64,000 nucleotides of DNA from Theobroma cacao (lineage: Eukaryota > Streptophyta > Magnoliopsida > Malvales > Malvaceae): NCBI RefSeq assembly GCF_000208745.1, contig NC_030858.1, forward strand, positions 17,853,691 to 17,917,690, written 5' to 3'. A program made the position numbers and the translations under genes. Below, piece after piece: positions 1 to 11,908 of this stretch. The notes beneath the pieces were generated by a model. It was not told the origin of the DNA and searched no databases. It worked only from the letters and a program-made list of their open reading frames with translations. The first letter of the stretch is position 1; every line of letters begins with the position of its first letter.

Positions 1-1048
1 ATTTCATGTTAAATACATTATGGATATTTTATCTAATGTGTAATGTATTTTCTTTATCTATGAATTTATTTATAAAGAGTTATGAGAGACTTATGTAGAT
101 AAAGTCTTTGGAACATAATGGCTTGTTAGGAATTTTGAGAATATGGTGCCTGGAAAACAAGTATATTCTCATGTTTAAATTCATTGAATTTATTTGTAAT
201 GAAAGTACATTTTGATAATAAGACGAAGAGTTTGTTTTAGTAAGCATTCATAATCTAGTTATTAAGGTACCAAGATTCTATTGAGATATTAAAACACATT
301 TGTATGAAGAGTCATACATAGGAGACATGTATTTTAATTGAATCTAAAAATTGTTCACAGCCATATAATAAAGCTGGTCACTTTATTATGTTAAGGTTGT
401 AGTGTCTAGATTACTGCCAACGAAATGAATGTGATTCATTTCAAGGGAATGATGAGTCTCAAATCATCGAAATGGTTGACTTCGAGTAATGACACTATGA
501 CATGAAATGAAATCATGTGAGAATCAAATTTAAGTTTTACCGTTACCTAAATCTTGATCTCGCACTTATGCATTTGCTTATAGTAGAACCGAAATCCTGA
601 TGGATAGTGGACTTGTGTTTAATCTCCTTATAATCTTTGATTTATCATGAGCATGATCATCATAAAGCGTTGATCTAGACTCCGTATTTTGGGATTATAA
701 TCGAGATGAACATTTGGGAACATATATCCAGATAATGGAGTTCATAGCATTAACATCACTTCTAGTGATTTCAAGAAGATTAGTGATTAATCTAGGCCTA
801 GTGGATTGATGAATTAGCTACTCATCACATTTGGATACTCAAAAGATTAGATCTAGAGTATTGAATCACTAATTGATGAAATTTGAGACTAGGGGACAAA
901 ATTGACATAAAGGGTAAAACGGTAATTTCACCTTTTATCATTGGATGGTTATGAGGGTTCACAATATAAGGCTTGCAATTAGACAACTAATAATTAATAT
1001 CAAATATTGAATTATTTCTTGCAATTACAGTTAATCCAAAAGTTCAAC
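1..1048. other. Non-coding retroelement-like DNA, left of LINE insertion
   Basis: No coding region can be supported here. The stretch is AT-rich and reads like the 3' non-coding part and LTR of a copia-like element. It was once continuous with 2571 onward, because a LINE flanked by a target-site duplication separates them. Family assignment is an inference from style and from similarity of the neighbouring 3880-4476 block to the element at 51-54 kb. Confidence 0.35.
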
Positions 1049-1063
1049 CATGAATCTATGGTG
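1049..1063. repeat. Target-site duplication, left copy (LINE)
   Basis: The 15 bases CATGAATCTATGGTG occur here and again, identically, at 2556-2570 immediately after an A-run. This is the direct repeat expected from target-primed reverse transcription. Confidence 0.9.
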
Positions 1064-2555
1064 ACAGTTAGGATGTTGATAAATTAAAATTATATCTGCC
1101 TATGAACTTGATTGATGAGATATTGCAGATCCCTTTTGATAGATCACAGGATGACATAGCTTACTGGGCCTTAACCTCCAATGGGGAATTCTCTACATGG
1201 AGTGCTTGGGAGGTAGTCAGACAGAGGTAATCACCTAATGCTTTGTGTTCATTAATTTGGCATAAAAGTATCTCGTTAACTATTTCCTTTTTCTTATGGA
1301 GAGTTTTAAATAATTGGATTCTGGTTTATCTTCGTTTAAAGGAGAAAGGATTTCACTTGGCTTCTAAATGTGTTTGTTGTAATTCTGAAGAGTCACTAAT
1401 ACACGTTCTTTGGGATAATCCAGTATCGAAACAGGTTTGGAACTTCTTTGCAAATTTCTTTCAAATCTATGTTTCGAATCCTCAACATGTCTCTCAAATT
1501 ATATAGGCTTGGTATTACTTGGGTGATTATGTAAGAAAGGGCCACATCCGTACTTTAATTCCATTATTCATTTGCTGGTTCTTATGGTTGGAAAGAAATG
1601 ATGCTAAACACAAGCATTTGGGCATGTATTCAGATAAAGTGGTGTGCAAAATAATGAAACTATTAAGGCAGTTACAGAATGGCTCTCTATTAAAAAAATG
1701 GCAGTGGAAAAGAGATACAGATATAGCAGCTATGTGGGGATTCACATTCTCTTTTAAAATTCGTGCAGCTCCTCAAATCATTCATTGGGTAAACCAGTTA
1801 CAGCTGAATATAAATTGAATATGGATGGCAGTTCTCGGCTTAATCAGAGTGCAGCTAGTGGGGGTTTTCTCCGTGATCATACAAGTACGCTTGTCTTTGG
1901 TTTCTCTGAGAATATAGGTCCTTCTAACTCTTTACAAGCCGAATTACGTGCATTACTCTGGGGATTATTTTTATGTAAAGAATGAAATATTGAGAAACTG
2001 TGGATAGAAATAGATGCGCTGGTGGTGATTCAGATGATCCAGCAATCTCAGAAAGGGTCCCATGACATACGATATCTGTTGGCATCCATTAGACAGTGCT
2101 TGAGCTATTTTTCTTATAGAATCTCACACATTTTTCGAGAAGGTAACCAAGCCACAAATTTTCTGTCAAATAAAGGGCACACACATCAGAATCTTCATGT
2201 CATTTCTGAAGCACAAGGTGAGCTGCATGGTATGCTTAAATTAGATAGGTTAAATTTACCATATGTTAGATTTCGTTAATTGTAAAGGAGTAGTACTCCT
2301 TATTTATTTTTCTTGGTATTTTACTTCTTTATTTCTTTGTAATAGTGGGCGACCTCTATTTTATAGTAGTATCAATAGTTATGCACATAAAATGGAGTTA
2401 CCTACTTTTAGTACTTTTTCGATTATAACTTATGCTCATGTAATTCTGGAGGTAAGGTTTAGGTCCCCCTCCCCTTTGTACTAAATTTCGATTATTAATA
2501 AAATAATTACAGGGTAGCTGGGCCCTATGAGAACTTTCAACCTAAAAAAAAAAAT
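1064..2555 (+). mobile_element. 5'-truncated LINE (non-LTR retrotransposon) with RNase H domain
   Basis: The insertion lies between identical 15-bp direct repeats and ends in an A-run (2544-2554), so both boundaries are defined by the sequence. Only the 3' third of a LINE is present. It encodes the linker after reverse transcriptase, the zf-RVT zinc-binding domain and an RNase H domain, with no endonuclease or reverse transcriptase core. Plant L1-clade elements often end with such a zf-RVT plus RNase H arrangement. The missing 5' part is the usual outcome of incomplete reverse transcription. The element is dead: it has no promoter or ORF1, and its frame is broken. Confidence 0.9.
1082..2279 (+). 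pseudogene. LINE ORF2 C-terminal part (zf-RVT + RNase H), broken
   Basis: The reading frame starts in the LINE linker just after the insertion point and runs through a zf-RVT-like segment (about 1243-1506). There the CVCC pair and a following His are visible, but the last zinc ligand is not clear. A TAG at 1504-1506 interrupts it, and the same frame then continues to about 1818. A frameshift near 1785-1818 leads to the RNase H domain, which opens with MDGSS, contains QAELRAL and ends near REGNQATN. A further stop sits near 1983. The first two motifs match the start and the acidic helix of type I RNase H. In an intact LINE this domain would remove RNA from the RNA:DNA hybrid. Here the product cannot be made. 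Confidence 0.8.
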
Positions 2556-2570
2556 CATGAATCTATGGTG
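2556..2570. repeat. Target-site duplication, right copy (LINE)
   Basis: Identical to 1049-1063 and placed directly behind the LINE A-run. Confidence 0.9.
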
Positions 2571-3879
2571 GAGTGATTTCATGGTTAATAAGCTTGAATT
2601 ATTTTTAATGAGATTAAGAATAATTCTAAGTTTATTGGAGCTTGGAATATCTATGTCCAAATAGATTCCCCACTTAGCTTCGTAGAATTCAACTTGTTTA
2701 AGTTGGAATGCATGTTTTAATTTGTTTAATTAAATTGTGTACAAAATTGGCAGCTTTGACATGTTTGTCTTAATTTAGACAAGAAAACATGTTTGGTCTT
2801 AATTTAGACAAGAAAATATGTTTGCCTTAATTTAAGACAAGAAAAATATTTTTTGTCTTAATTTAGTCAAGAAAACATATTTGTCTCAATTTAGACAAGA
2901 TAAAATATTTTTTTGTCTTAATTACAGACAAGAGTTGTCTTAAATTAAGATAATTTTAGGAGGATTCTTGCAAAATGAATCTAGACATCCATGTTGATAA
3001 AAAAAGACTCCATGTTTGACTATTACTCTTTTATTTATTATTAATTCTTTTTAAATAAAGATGGATAATAATAAAATAAGAGTTATTATTCAATAAGGAG
3101 TTTTATTTTATCAAGAACTCTAAATGATAATTAAAGAATTAAATTATTTATTCTTTAATTTTTATTTTGATAATTATGGAGCATGTTTGATGCTTCCATA
3201 ACTTTGAATGGATGGTCAAGATTGATTCAAAGGTGTTTCATTTTGATTAAACCTTTGAAGCAAGAGTTTTAATAAAAGAAGAAAAGATTGGAAGAAAATA
3301 CAAAGAACGCACTTTTTCTTAAAAAAAAAAAAAGTTTCAGCCATCTCTTCTCTTTTCCTCCTCTAAGCTTTTCCAAAGAAAAGAGAATAAAATCGGTTGC
3401 CATCTTGTAGCCTTGCATTCCACACCTTGTCCACTCAAGGTTCAAGTTGAAAGTATTTTTGAAGAATAAGTGGTAAACTTTTTTGGTCGAGAAATTATTC
3501 ATTGGTGTGGTGGTGTCCGAAATAAGAATCTCAGAATAAAGGTATGGTTTTTCTTAATAGATTCTTTTTTTTTTTTTGATGTGATTATATTACTTGCAAT
3601 AATAACAATAATGTGTGATTCCGCTTGTGTAATTGGATTGTTTGCTTCCTTTGTTAAAGAAATTTTTGAAATCCATGATTTACACAATCACATTAATCCA
3701 CAAGATCCTACTCTAACGTGGCCTTGCGAAGAAATTATAAAGGTTATAATTATGAGATTCTTATTCATCAAACTCTTGTTCCTAAATATGTTCCTAGTCA
3801 TTGTATTATCAAGAATAAGGATATTGGTAATGCTCAAAGACTAGTACATGCTAAGCCTATTTACTTTGGAAGTAAGTAG
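2571..3879 (+). other. LTR-like non-coding DNA, right of LINE
   Basis: This continues the host sequence of the LINE. It contains a palindromic minisatellite (2757-2945), an A-run at 3320-3333 and a leader-like segment around 3270-3545 resembling the R/U5 part of a copia-type LTR. The open frame at 3470-3844 has no recognisable domain and I do not call it a gene. Confidence 0.35.
2757..2945. repeat. Palindromic minisatellite, about 7 units
   Basis: About seven degenerate units of roughly 25-32 bp share the core TTGTCTTAATTTAGACAAGA. Each core is an imperfect inverted repeat (TTGTCT facing AGACAA), so every unit could fold as a small hairpin. The units sit in the presumed U3 part of an LTR. 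Confidence 0.8.
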
Positions 3880-5357
3880 CCAATTTTATACATTGAAGTA
3901 TGTGATATACTTAAGGATAGTATGTGGGTGCTTGTTAAGGAACAAGTTCATTAAACATGACCCGCTATGAGAGATCCATTTGGCAGTTCACTTAAGTGTC
4001 TACTGAAGTGCTCTCATGTATCAATAATGTAAATAATCCTTAGACTTGTGATACCAAGTCATCTTGTATGTGAATTATCATGTTTTGATTTCACCCCTGC
4101 TAATCTGGAGATAACCAGATGCTGAAACAGGGTGCTTTTCGGTATGACATAAAGCATGCGAAGATGAATGAGTAGTCTAAAGATGATTCATAACCCCAAG
4201 TGATTCAAAAGGGATATATCTCATTTACTCTTCGCTTATATTGACTAAAAGTCCTTAGTCAAGGCAATCTTGATAAGTCAATATGGAAGCTGTAGAACTA
4301 ATATGGATAAGTTAGAAAGTAGACACCAAGTTAGGCTTTCTATTTATCCAGAATATATGATAAAAGGATCGAATTACACTGAGATACTAGACACCGAAAC
4401 GTTAGTCAAAGAACTATTTGACTCTTCTAACAATTGGGTGGCCATGATGCACTACTAGATGCTAATCTTGGTCTATGGAATTGAGTAATTAATAAATTCT
4501 ATTACCAACATGTTAAGAACCTAATGGATCACACACAAGGATTGCAATATGAATTAAATTAGAGTGTGATAATTTAAGTTGGACTTAAATCAAATACTAA
4601 GTATTTAAGTTCTATAAACTTAATTAAAAGAGTTTAATTAAGTTTTAGGCATCATTATAAATAGTTATATTTATAAGGCCCTAATTACAAAATATAAAAG
4701 AAATTAATTTTGATTTTAGTTTTTAAGGACTTAATTAAAAGAGTTTAATTAAGTAATGGGTCCAATATTATAATGTGCTATAATATTAAGGGCTTAATTG
4801 TAAAATGGAAGTTATTTTGACCTAACTATATAAGTCATACTTTAACTATTTTCTATATGAGAGACTTTCACAATTGAAGAAAACCTAATTTGTCAGAAAA
4901 AGAAAAAAGGATTTCTCTTTTTGCCACACTCCCTTTGTATGAAAGAGGAAATTGCTTATGAAGCAATTCTCAAGAGAGGTTCGACCGAGCTTGTGGAAAA
5001 ATAAGAAAAAGACAATTGTTGTCTTTTTTTGCTGGCACAAAATATAGTTAAAACATTCCTTCCTTTGCTAAAGGTTTGTATGCAATCATGTGTACTACCG
5101 TTTGAGGCCAAGCACTTAGTTGGCTAGGATTCTTTCTCTTTGTAGTGTTCGTGGGATTTATTTAGGAAGTGTCATTGTGATCACGAGATCACTTGGCACT
5201 GTAACTTTTTGAATTTTAATTAATTTTGTGTTTTTATGTGTTAAATATCACCAAGGTGATCCTTGGGTGGAGGCATGTTTTGGTTGTTTAATTCAAGTTT
5301 TAATTCTTGTTCCCTTGTGCATATTTTGAACATGCCATCCATACACAAATCCCATCA
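3880..5357 (+). mobile_element. 3' end of a copia-like element with 3' LTR (about 4477-5357)
   Basis: The block 3880-4476 matches, on the opposite strand, the 3' non-coding tail of the element at 51-54 kb (about 52150-52900). Shared phrases include CATGACCCGC and a final AATCTTGGTCTATG just before the LTR. By analogy the LTR here starts near 4477 with TG and ends at 5357 with CCCATCA, about 880 bp. It has the same order of landmarks as the other copy: ATTACCAACATGTTA near the start, AATTAAAAGAGTTTAATTAA motifs in U3, then a leader. No coding region survives. The next base begins an Athila-type LTR lacking its first ~20 bases. Confidence 0.6.
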
Positions 5358-6702
5358 ATTTGGTCATGATTTTGGGTGATTTTCTCTAAGTTCTTAAGAT
5401 TTAATTTAAGTATAAGAATTTTTAGTCATTTGATTAATTTAATTTAATTATATTGGGTTCAATTTTGTTAAGTTATTTTATGATGTTTTATTTTAAGTTT
5501 AGTTATTATTTAAGTTAAGCTTTATGTTTTTGTAGGTGTGCTTTGAAAAAAGAGCATATTTGATAAAGTAGATGCATTCTAGATGTAGACTGCATATGTG
5601 TTGGTACTTCAAGCATATCTTTCACTACAGAATTCTAATTGACATAATTACTGTACCATTGGAAAGCTATGATGTAGAGCTATAATTTTTATGTTTACCA
5701 CTTCACCTAGTTCATCCTAGAAGGGGGTCAAAAATCATGTTGAAGTTGAAGTAGTGCAACAAAACAAAGTGCACAAGGCAAAGCCTTGGGTGCCGTAGCC
5801 TCTAACAAGCTAGTGCTATGGCACCCTAATTTACAAAGTTGCCTCAGACTTGAAGAAGCTTCAGCGCCACAGCCACCAAGTGCCTAGCACACAACACCCA
5901 AAGAGGAATTTTGAAAGAAAAAATAAACAATGGCATTTGCAAAGAGAAAAGAGTTCTCATGCCACTAGACTTCTATTTTGACACGAACATGAACCTTATT
6001 TAATCCCTCCTTCAAAAGCATGTAAAAAATGGAGATTTAAGAGAGACTTTTAGTATGAATTAAGCAAGATTTTTTTGAAGAAAAAGAGACATTAAAGCTA
6101 CCAAGAAGGCAAGGAATTCAAATGACGAATTGCAGATCAAAGAATTGACAAATCTTGGAGTTATTTTCTTCTTTAGTTTTCTTTATACTTTATTGTTTAG
6201 CTTTAATGTTTATACTTTTTTTGATGATGTTTACATACATTATTTTGAACTAAGTTTTTAACCTAGAATCACAATTAAACCTCATACGTAGTCTGAGTTT
6301 TTAATATTCTTTCATGTTTATGATTAATATTGTTTGAGTTGTTTATTTCAATTCTGTTCTTAATGCATCTGATTGCCTTATCACCAATTAGATTGATTTG
6401 GAAACCTAAATGAAACTGAGAGAGGTAGTTTAGAGTAAGCCTTTGATAAAATAGCATATATACAATATCAATTGCATGAGATAATTAATTTGATTCGTGT
6501 GAAGGGTAGACATACACTTACATGGCATATGTAGCCAAAATTAAAGTCTGCTCTTGATGAATTTTTCTTCATTTCAATTTGCATAGACATATAGTAAATT
6601 GGTTGAGATAGATATTTTTATAAGAAACTCAACGGAAGCTTATAAATAAATTAGAACTCTAGGTTAACGATACGTGCACTTGTGTGATTTATCTGACAAA
6701 CA
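5358..6702 (+). repeat. Athila-type 5' LTR, truncated at its start
   Basis: Collinear with the 3' LTR at 11909-13565 from base ~22 of that LTR. The first ~20 bases (TGATAACTCTATTTTATAGAG) are missing. There is also an internal deletion near 6670, where the 3' copy has about 230 more bases. Confidence 0.85.
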
Positions 6703-6708
6703 AGTTTT

Positions 6709-6726
6709 TGGCACTATTGTCGAGTA
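6709..6726 (+). promoter_or_regulatory. Primer-binding site, tRNA-Asp type (decayed)
   Basis: TGGCACTATTGTCGAGTA matches the complement of the plant tRNA-Asp 3' end at most positions. The differences are mainly G-to-A and C-to-T transitions. It lies 6 bases after the LTR. Confidence 0.8.
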
Positions 6727-6939
6727 ATTGTTTTTAATTTTTCTATTTTTGCTAATATTAATACCAAGCAATTTAATCTTACTTCAAATTTTGTTTTTGT
6801 TTTTAGATACTTTTTGATCATTTTAAGCGATGAGGCATAAATTTGGACACTGTTCCTTTTGATCTAGAAATTGAAAAGACTTTTCAAAAACTTAAAAGGG
6901 AAAATTTGCAAGCTTCTACTTAATCTAATATTGGTTGAC

Positions 6940-7860
6940 TAGGGAGAAAATAAGTCCTTGCAAGTATATGTTTTACCTCTCATTCAAGGCCTTCATTCTA
7001 GCATCCATAAACTTGTCATCCAAGCCAGCAACTTTGAAATCAAACCAGCAACCATTCAGATGATTCAAACTTCTGTTCAATTTTGGGGATTGCCGAAAGA
7101 TGATCCTAATGCACATATTGTGAATTTCCTGGACATTTGCGATACTTTAAAAAATAAAGGCATTACTGATGATGCCATTAGATCAAGGCTCTTCCTGTTT
7201 TCATTGAGAGATAAGGTAAAGAGTTGGTCAAATTCACTTCCAGTTGGTTTTATTAGTACTTGAGATGATTTTGCTCAAAAATTCTTGGAAAAATTTTTTC
7301 CACTTGCTAAAACAGCAAAGATGCTTAATGATATCACTCTTTTGCACAACTTGATTCTGAAACTCTATATGAGCCTTGGGAGAGTTATAAGGATTTGCTA
7401 TGATGATGTCTTCACCATGGGTTACCTAAATGGCTGCAAGTTTTAACTTTTTATAATGGCTTGTCAAGACCAAGTAGAACCACAATTGATGCAGCACCTA
7501 AAGGTGCATTTATGAGTAAATTTATTGATGAGGCCTATAATTTGCTAGAGGAAATGACTTGAAATAATTACCAACGGCCATTTGAGAGATTGGGGGCAAG
7601 AAAAATTGCTGGTATTCATAAGCTTGATGCAATTAATGTTTTGACTGCACAATTGGCTTCTCTCACTAAGAAATAGTTTGAGTGTTAATACGGCTCAAAG
7701 CTCTTTTGTGACTTGTGATTTATGTGGGAAAGGACATTTCAATGACCATTGTCCCATTTACACTGAAATAGCCCATTATGTTGGAAATAGGTAGCCACAA
7801 AATAATCTTTATTCCAACACATATAATATGGGGTGGAGGAATCATCCTAATTTCTCTTGC
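6940..7860 (+). pseudogene. Athila-type gag, 5' part, interrupted
   Basis: The open stretch at 6958-7263 has the Ty3 gag (retrotransposon gag) signature: ASNFEIKPATIQMI, then DPNAHIVNFLDICDTLK, then RLFLFSLRDKVKSW. A TGA at 7261-7263 ends it. Gag continues in shifted frames with a KFFP-like segment (7290-7310) and a zinc knuckle CDLCGKGHFNDHC (about 7715-7755), a CX2CX3GHX4C box. Gag forms the particle that packages element RNA. The coding region is split at 7861 by a MITE-like insertion and resumes near 8795. Against the copy at 43.2-44.2 kb the order is the same. Confidence 0.8.
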
Positions 7861-8794
7861 AGCATACTTGATTCACTAAAAGGAATAGAATGAGAATAGA
7901 ATAGCTATTCCAAGGGAATAGAATAGGGGAAGAATAACTATTATGTAGATTGGTTCATGGGAATGGAATAAGATAGAAATTGCTATTATTACTTCTTCCA
8001 TTGTTTGGTTGGCAAGAATAATTTTAAGAATAGTTAAGGAATAATGGGTAAATGATAAAAATACCCTTTATTAAAATTTAAAGATTTTTTAACTAAAAAA
8101 CAAATATAGTATGATGAGAAAAAAATACTCTTTATTAAAATTAAATAATTTATTTTGTTAAAAAATAAAAATATTCTAAGTAATAAAATCAAAATAACTT
8201 CTACTATAATTAAATAATATTTTCACCAAAATACAAATATATTTTTATTATAATTTAATAATACTTTGTATTAGAAGATAATTAAACCTTTTATTATAAT
8301 TAAATAATATTTAAAATTAAAAGACAAAATATATTCTTCATTAATTTTAAATAAAACTAAGTAATATTCTTTATTACATTTATTATATTCAAATAATATT
8401 CTTTATAATATTTGTTATAGTTAAATAATATTAATATATTAAATAATATTTAAATATTTTCATTTCCTTTTTTTTTTAAATGAAGTAAAAAATTGTGTCT
8501 TCTATGCTGCAGAGAGAGGAGTGAGGAAGAGAGAAAAAAATAGGTTTAGTATTTTTTTTATAAGGTAATTTTTTAAATTGTAAAAAGATATATTTGTCTA
8601 ATCAACTTCTTTTTTTATTCTCAAAATTTTGGAATAGCCATTACTAAAGGGGGCATTGGTAATGCCTATTCAAGCTTCTCTTGGAATGGCTATTCCGAAG
8701 AATAACCATTCCATTGAATCAAATACAGCTTTATCTCAAAAATGAGAATACAGGAGGAATGGCTATTCCATTCCCTTTAACCAAGCACGCCTTT
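7861..8794. mobile_element. MITE-like element nested in Athila gag
   Basis: The ends are imperfect inverted repeats: AGCATACTTGATTCACTAAA on the left, and on the right a run whose complement reads GGCGTGCTTGGTTAAAGGG. Subterminal GGAATAG/CTATTCC motifs occur at both ends. No transposase is encoded. On either side the gag frame can be joined (HPNFSC followed by SKNQEY), which fixes the insertion to within a few bases. The style resembles the Harbinger-like element at 19966-23186. The exact target duplication is not clear; AGCA flanks both ends. Confidence 0.7.
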
Positions 8795-9900
8795 TGAGCA
8801 AAAACCAAGAATATACATTAGCACCTAAGCCAAAATTTTCTCCTAGATTTCCACCTCAAGTAAGAGTTCCTATGCATAAAAAAAAAAGCCAATTATGGAA
8901 GAGATGATTATGTAGTTTATGGCTAAAAATGATGTTGTCATTCAAATCAAGCGGCATCAATAAGAAATTTTGAGACACAATTAGATTAGTTAGCTAGTGC
9001 CATCAATAACAAGCCTCAATGAGCTTTACCGAGTAACACTGAACCCACTCTCAAAAGAGAAAGATAAGAGCATTGGAATGTAATCTCACTCAAAAGTGGA
9101 AAATAGGTAAGTGGTACAAATTGAAATTCTGAAAATTTGGTTAAGCTTGTTGAAAAAGAAACTGAAAAAGACACTAAAAAAGAAGTTGAGAAAAATGCTT
9201 AAAAAAGATGTTATGATTGAAATTTTTGGTGAAAAATTAAGTGTAGAAAAATAAAATTAAGCCTTTACAAACATTTCCACTAACCTTTTCCTCAACGTTT
9301 TCGAAAGTAGAAACTTGACAAATAATTCCAGAGATTTCTTAAGGTATTTAGAAAGCTACATATTAATTTCCTTTTACTAAAGCTTTGGAACAAATGCCAA
9401 GTTATATGAAGTTTTTGGAAGACATCTTGACCAAAAGAAAGAAATTGGAAGATTTTGAGACAATTGCATTTATTGAAGAGTGTTGTGCTATAATCCAAAA
9501 TAAGATTCCACCAAAGCTTAAGGATCTAAGGAGTTTTTCTTTCCTTTGTGCCATTGGTAGTTTTAAATTTTCTAAAGCTTTGTGTGATTTGGGTGTTGGT
9601 GTTTCACTTATGCCTTTGACTATTATTGGGAAACTTGGACTTAATGAGATACAACCTACAGCAGTTTCTTTGCAATTAGCATATAAAACAATCAGGTACC
9701 CTATTGGGATTATAAAGGATGTCTTGGTTAAAGTTGGGAAGTTGTATATTTCGATGGACGTCATAGTACTTGAGATGGAAAAGGATATTAAAATTCCTCT
9801 CATTCTAAAGACCATTCTTAGCTACAATTGGAGCAATCATTGATGTGAAGAATGACAAGATAAATTTCAAAGTTGAAAAAGAGCTAGTCTAGTTTAATAT
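8795..9900 (+). pseudogene. Athila-type gag end and protease, broken
   Basis: After the nested element the gag tail resumes (SKNQEYTLAPKPKF). The linker near 9130-9215 is Lys/Glu-rich. The open stretch 9385-9843 covers the protease: SYMKFLEDILTKRKK, then FSKALCDLGVGVSLMPL. DLGVG stands where Athila proteases have the catalytic DLGAS-like motif, so the Asp is kept. The protease would cleave the polyprotein. The frame then dissolves near 9840, with LGRP degraded. No RT follows, unlike the copy at 45.6 kb. Confidence 0.75.
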
Positions 9901-10099
9901 ATTCAATTTAGCTAAGTATCCTTCCTCTAGAAAAAGTTGTTATAGAATGGATGTAGTTGATAAAGGTAAAGGTAAGCCTATTCCACCACATTCAATTAAG
10001 CAAGCACCAACTCTTGACTCATAACCATCACCTTCCATTAATCTTGATTTTGAGGTTGGACAGCAAGTAGTACTTTCTAGTTCACGCCTTTATCTTTTA

Positions 10100-10700
10100 C
10101 CATGGCAACTTTAACCATATTGGTGGGAAACCATTAAAGTGGTAAAGGTTTTATCTTATGGTCTTATTGAGATTTTTAGTATGCTTACTAGAGCATTCAA
10201 GGTTAATAAACAAAGACTCAAGCCTTATGTTGTGGATGAAAAAGTACAAAAAGGGGTGCCATAGTCAAGCTAGTGACTATAAAGAAGTGTTTCTTGAGAG
10301 GCATCCCAAGCTTTCTAAACTTATACTCTTGTTTTTATATATTTATTTGTTTGTTTGTTTGTTCATTAATCCCTTTTCTTTTGCAAAAAGAAAAAAGCTA
10401 TACCTAACTTTCAAACAGCTTTGGCAATAATGATCAAGAAAATGAGAAAGAGGATCAGAGCTTATCTGGAATCATCTAACTACCAAGGAAGTATTCTTTA
10501 CCTTTTCTTTATTTTTCTAACATTGAAGATAATGTTTGATTTATGTTTGGGGGGAGAGCATATTTTTCTAGTAGTGGATATTTTGTGGGAACTTAGGATT
10601 TTATTTTATTTGCATGCTTATTTAAACTTTAAGCTAATTAAGATAGTTTATCATTCACTTTTCGTTATGATTATTTGAAAATTTTAGGATCTAGAGTAAT
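10100..10700 (+). pseudogene. Post-integrase tail of Athila element
   Basis: Bases 10140-10260 read, across frames, as the stretch following integrase in this lineage (a VLSYGLIEIF-like phrase, then AFKVNKQRLKPYVV). The counterpart in the second copy is near 48220-48300. It abuts the protease region with the RT, RNase H and integrase missing. The following run to 10700 includes GGCATCCCAAGCTTTCTAAAC, matched at about 48400 in the other copy, and the lineage motif TTTGGGGGGAG. Confidence 0.6.
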
Positions 10701-11908
10701 TAGTGTCAAAATTTTCAATGATTTCCTTATCCAATGATGAGAATTTAGTTGTCTTGTATCTTTAGATCTTGGAAAATTAAGACATTGTTTGGTTTCTATT
10801 AAATTCTTTGACTAAGTATCATTGTTAGGATGTGGTTTCGCTTATATTAAGCACTATATCTTTTGCTTTGAATTATTGTGCTTGTCTAGAAAAGGTTTAT
10901 ATTGATGTGATTTTTGGATTTTGTCAAAAATTCTAGAATTTGCTTAATTCTCTCTCGAGGTGAAATCCTAGGCAATACTTAGTTAAGAAGATGATTGAGG
11001 CCATTTTTGGACCGTTTGAACCTTTTAAGCCAACTTTTTTATATTTTATCCCTAGTATACCCCTTTGAGCCTATTTTTCCCTTTTCTTTATTTAACCACA
11101 TAATAATGGAGCTTAACCTTAAAATCAAATTTCCAATTTTGCAACCTTCACTCTTAAGTTTGTAAATCATTTTAGGAAATGTGTTGAGCTAATTGTTGAA
11201 AAAGGTATAAAAAGGTGAAGTTGTTGACAAATTCAAAATTCAAAAATTAATGATAAAAATCATCCCGCTACCTACAATACAAAGAAATATGTTTAGGATG
11301 TGAAATTGTGATTAAAAAAAAAGAACAAGTAGAATAAAGTGTTGAACAAAAGAAAAGTTCAAAGTGAAAGAAAAGGTGCATGTGGAAAATGAGGGTAAAA
11401 GCTCAATATAAGTTCTAGAATGATTATGTGATTAGGGTGATTTGAGCCACATTAATGACCTTTATCCTTCCTTGACCCTAGCCATACATTACAAGCTTAA
11501 TAAAGACCTACTGATCCTTAACTTAATATTCATCTATTAGTGGAGAGAGAGATAAAAAGCAACCTATAGAGCTCTAGTACTAATTTGAAATTTTGCATTG
11601 GCATAAACTCATCTGAATAAGTATGATGTTCTTTGTAAAAGATTTCACACACATGCATGGAAATCCATTAGAGAATGTGTTTGCAATTGAATTGAAACAT
11701 GAATTTGAATGATACCTATATTTTATCTTGAACTAGAGATTTATAGTTATACTTTTAAGGAAATTATGAAGATCATTGATATGGTGCTATTTGTCTTTAG
11801 TTAGTTTGTTTATTTATGTTGATTTCATCATTTAAATTGCTTTTGCTTTTGTTTAAGTTTTCTTTTATGTTTTACTTGGGGACTAGCAAAATCTTAAGTT
11901 TCAGGGTG
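10701..11908 (+). other. 3' non-coding region of Athila element
   Basis: Long non-coding DNA before the 3' LTR, usual for this lineage. No open frame with a recognisable domain. It ends in CTTAAGTTTCAGGGTG, the likely polypurine-tract position. Confidence 0.6.

Noticed and set aside
9402..9815. 137-codon open frame on the minus strand
   Set aside because: Antisense shadow of the Athila protease region. The plus strand carries the recognisable motifs.
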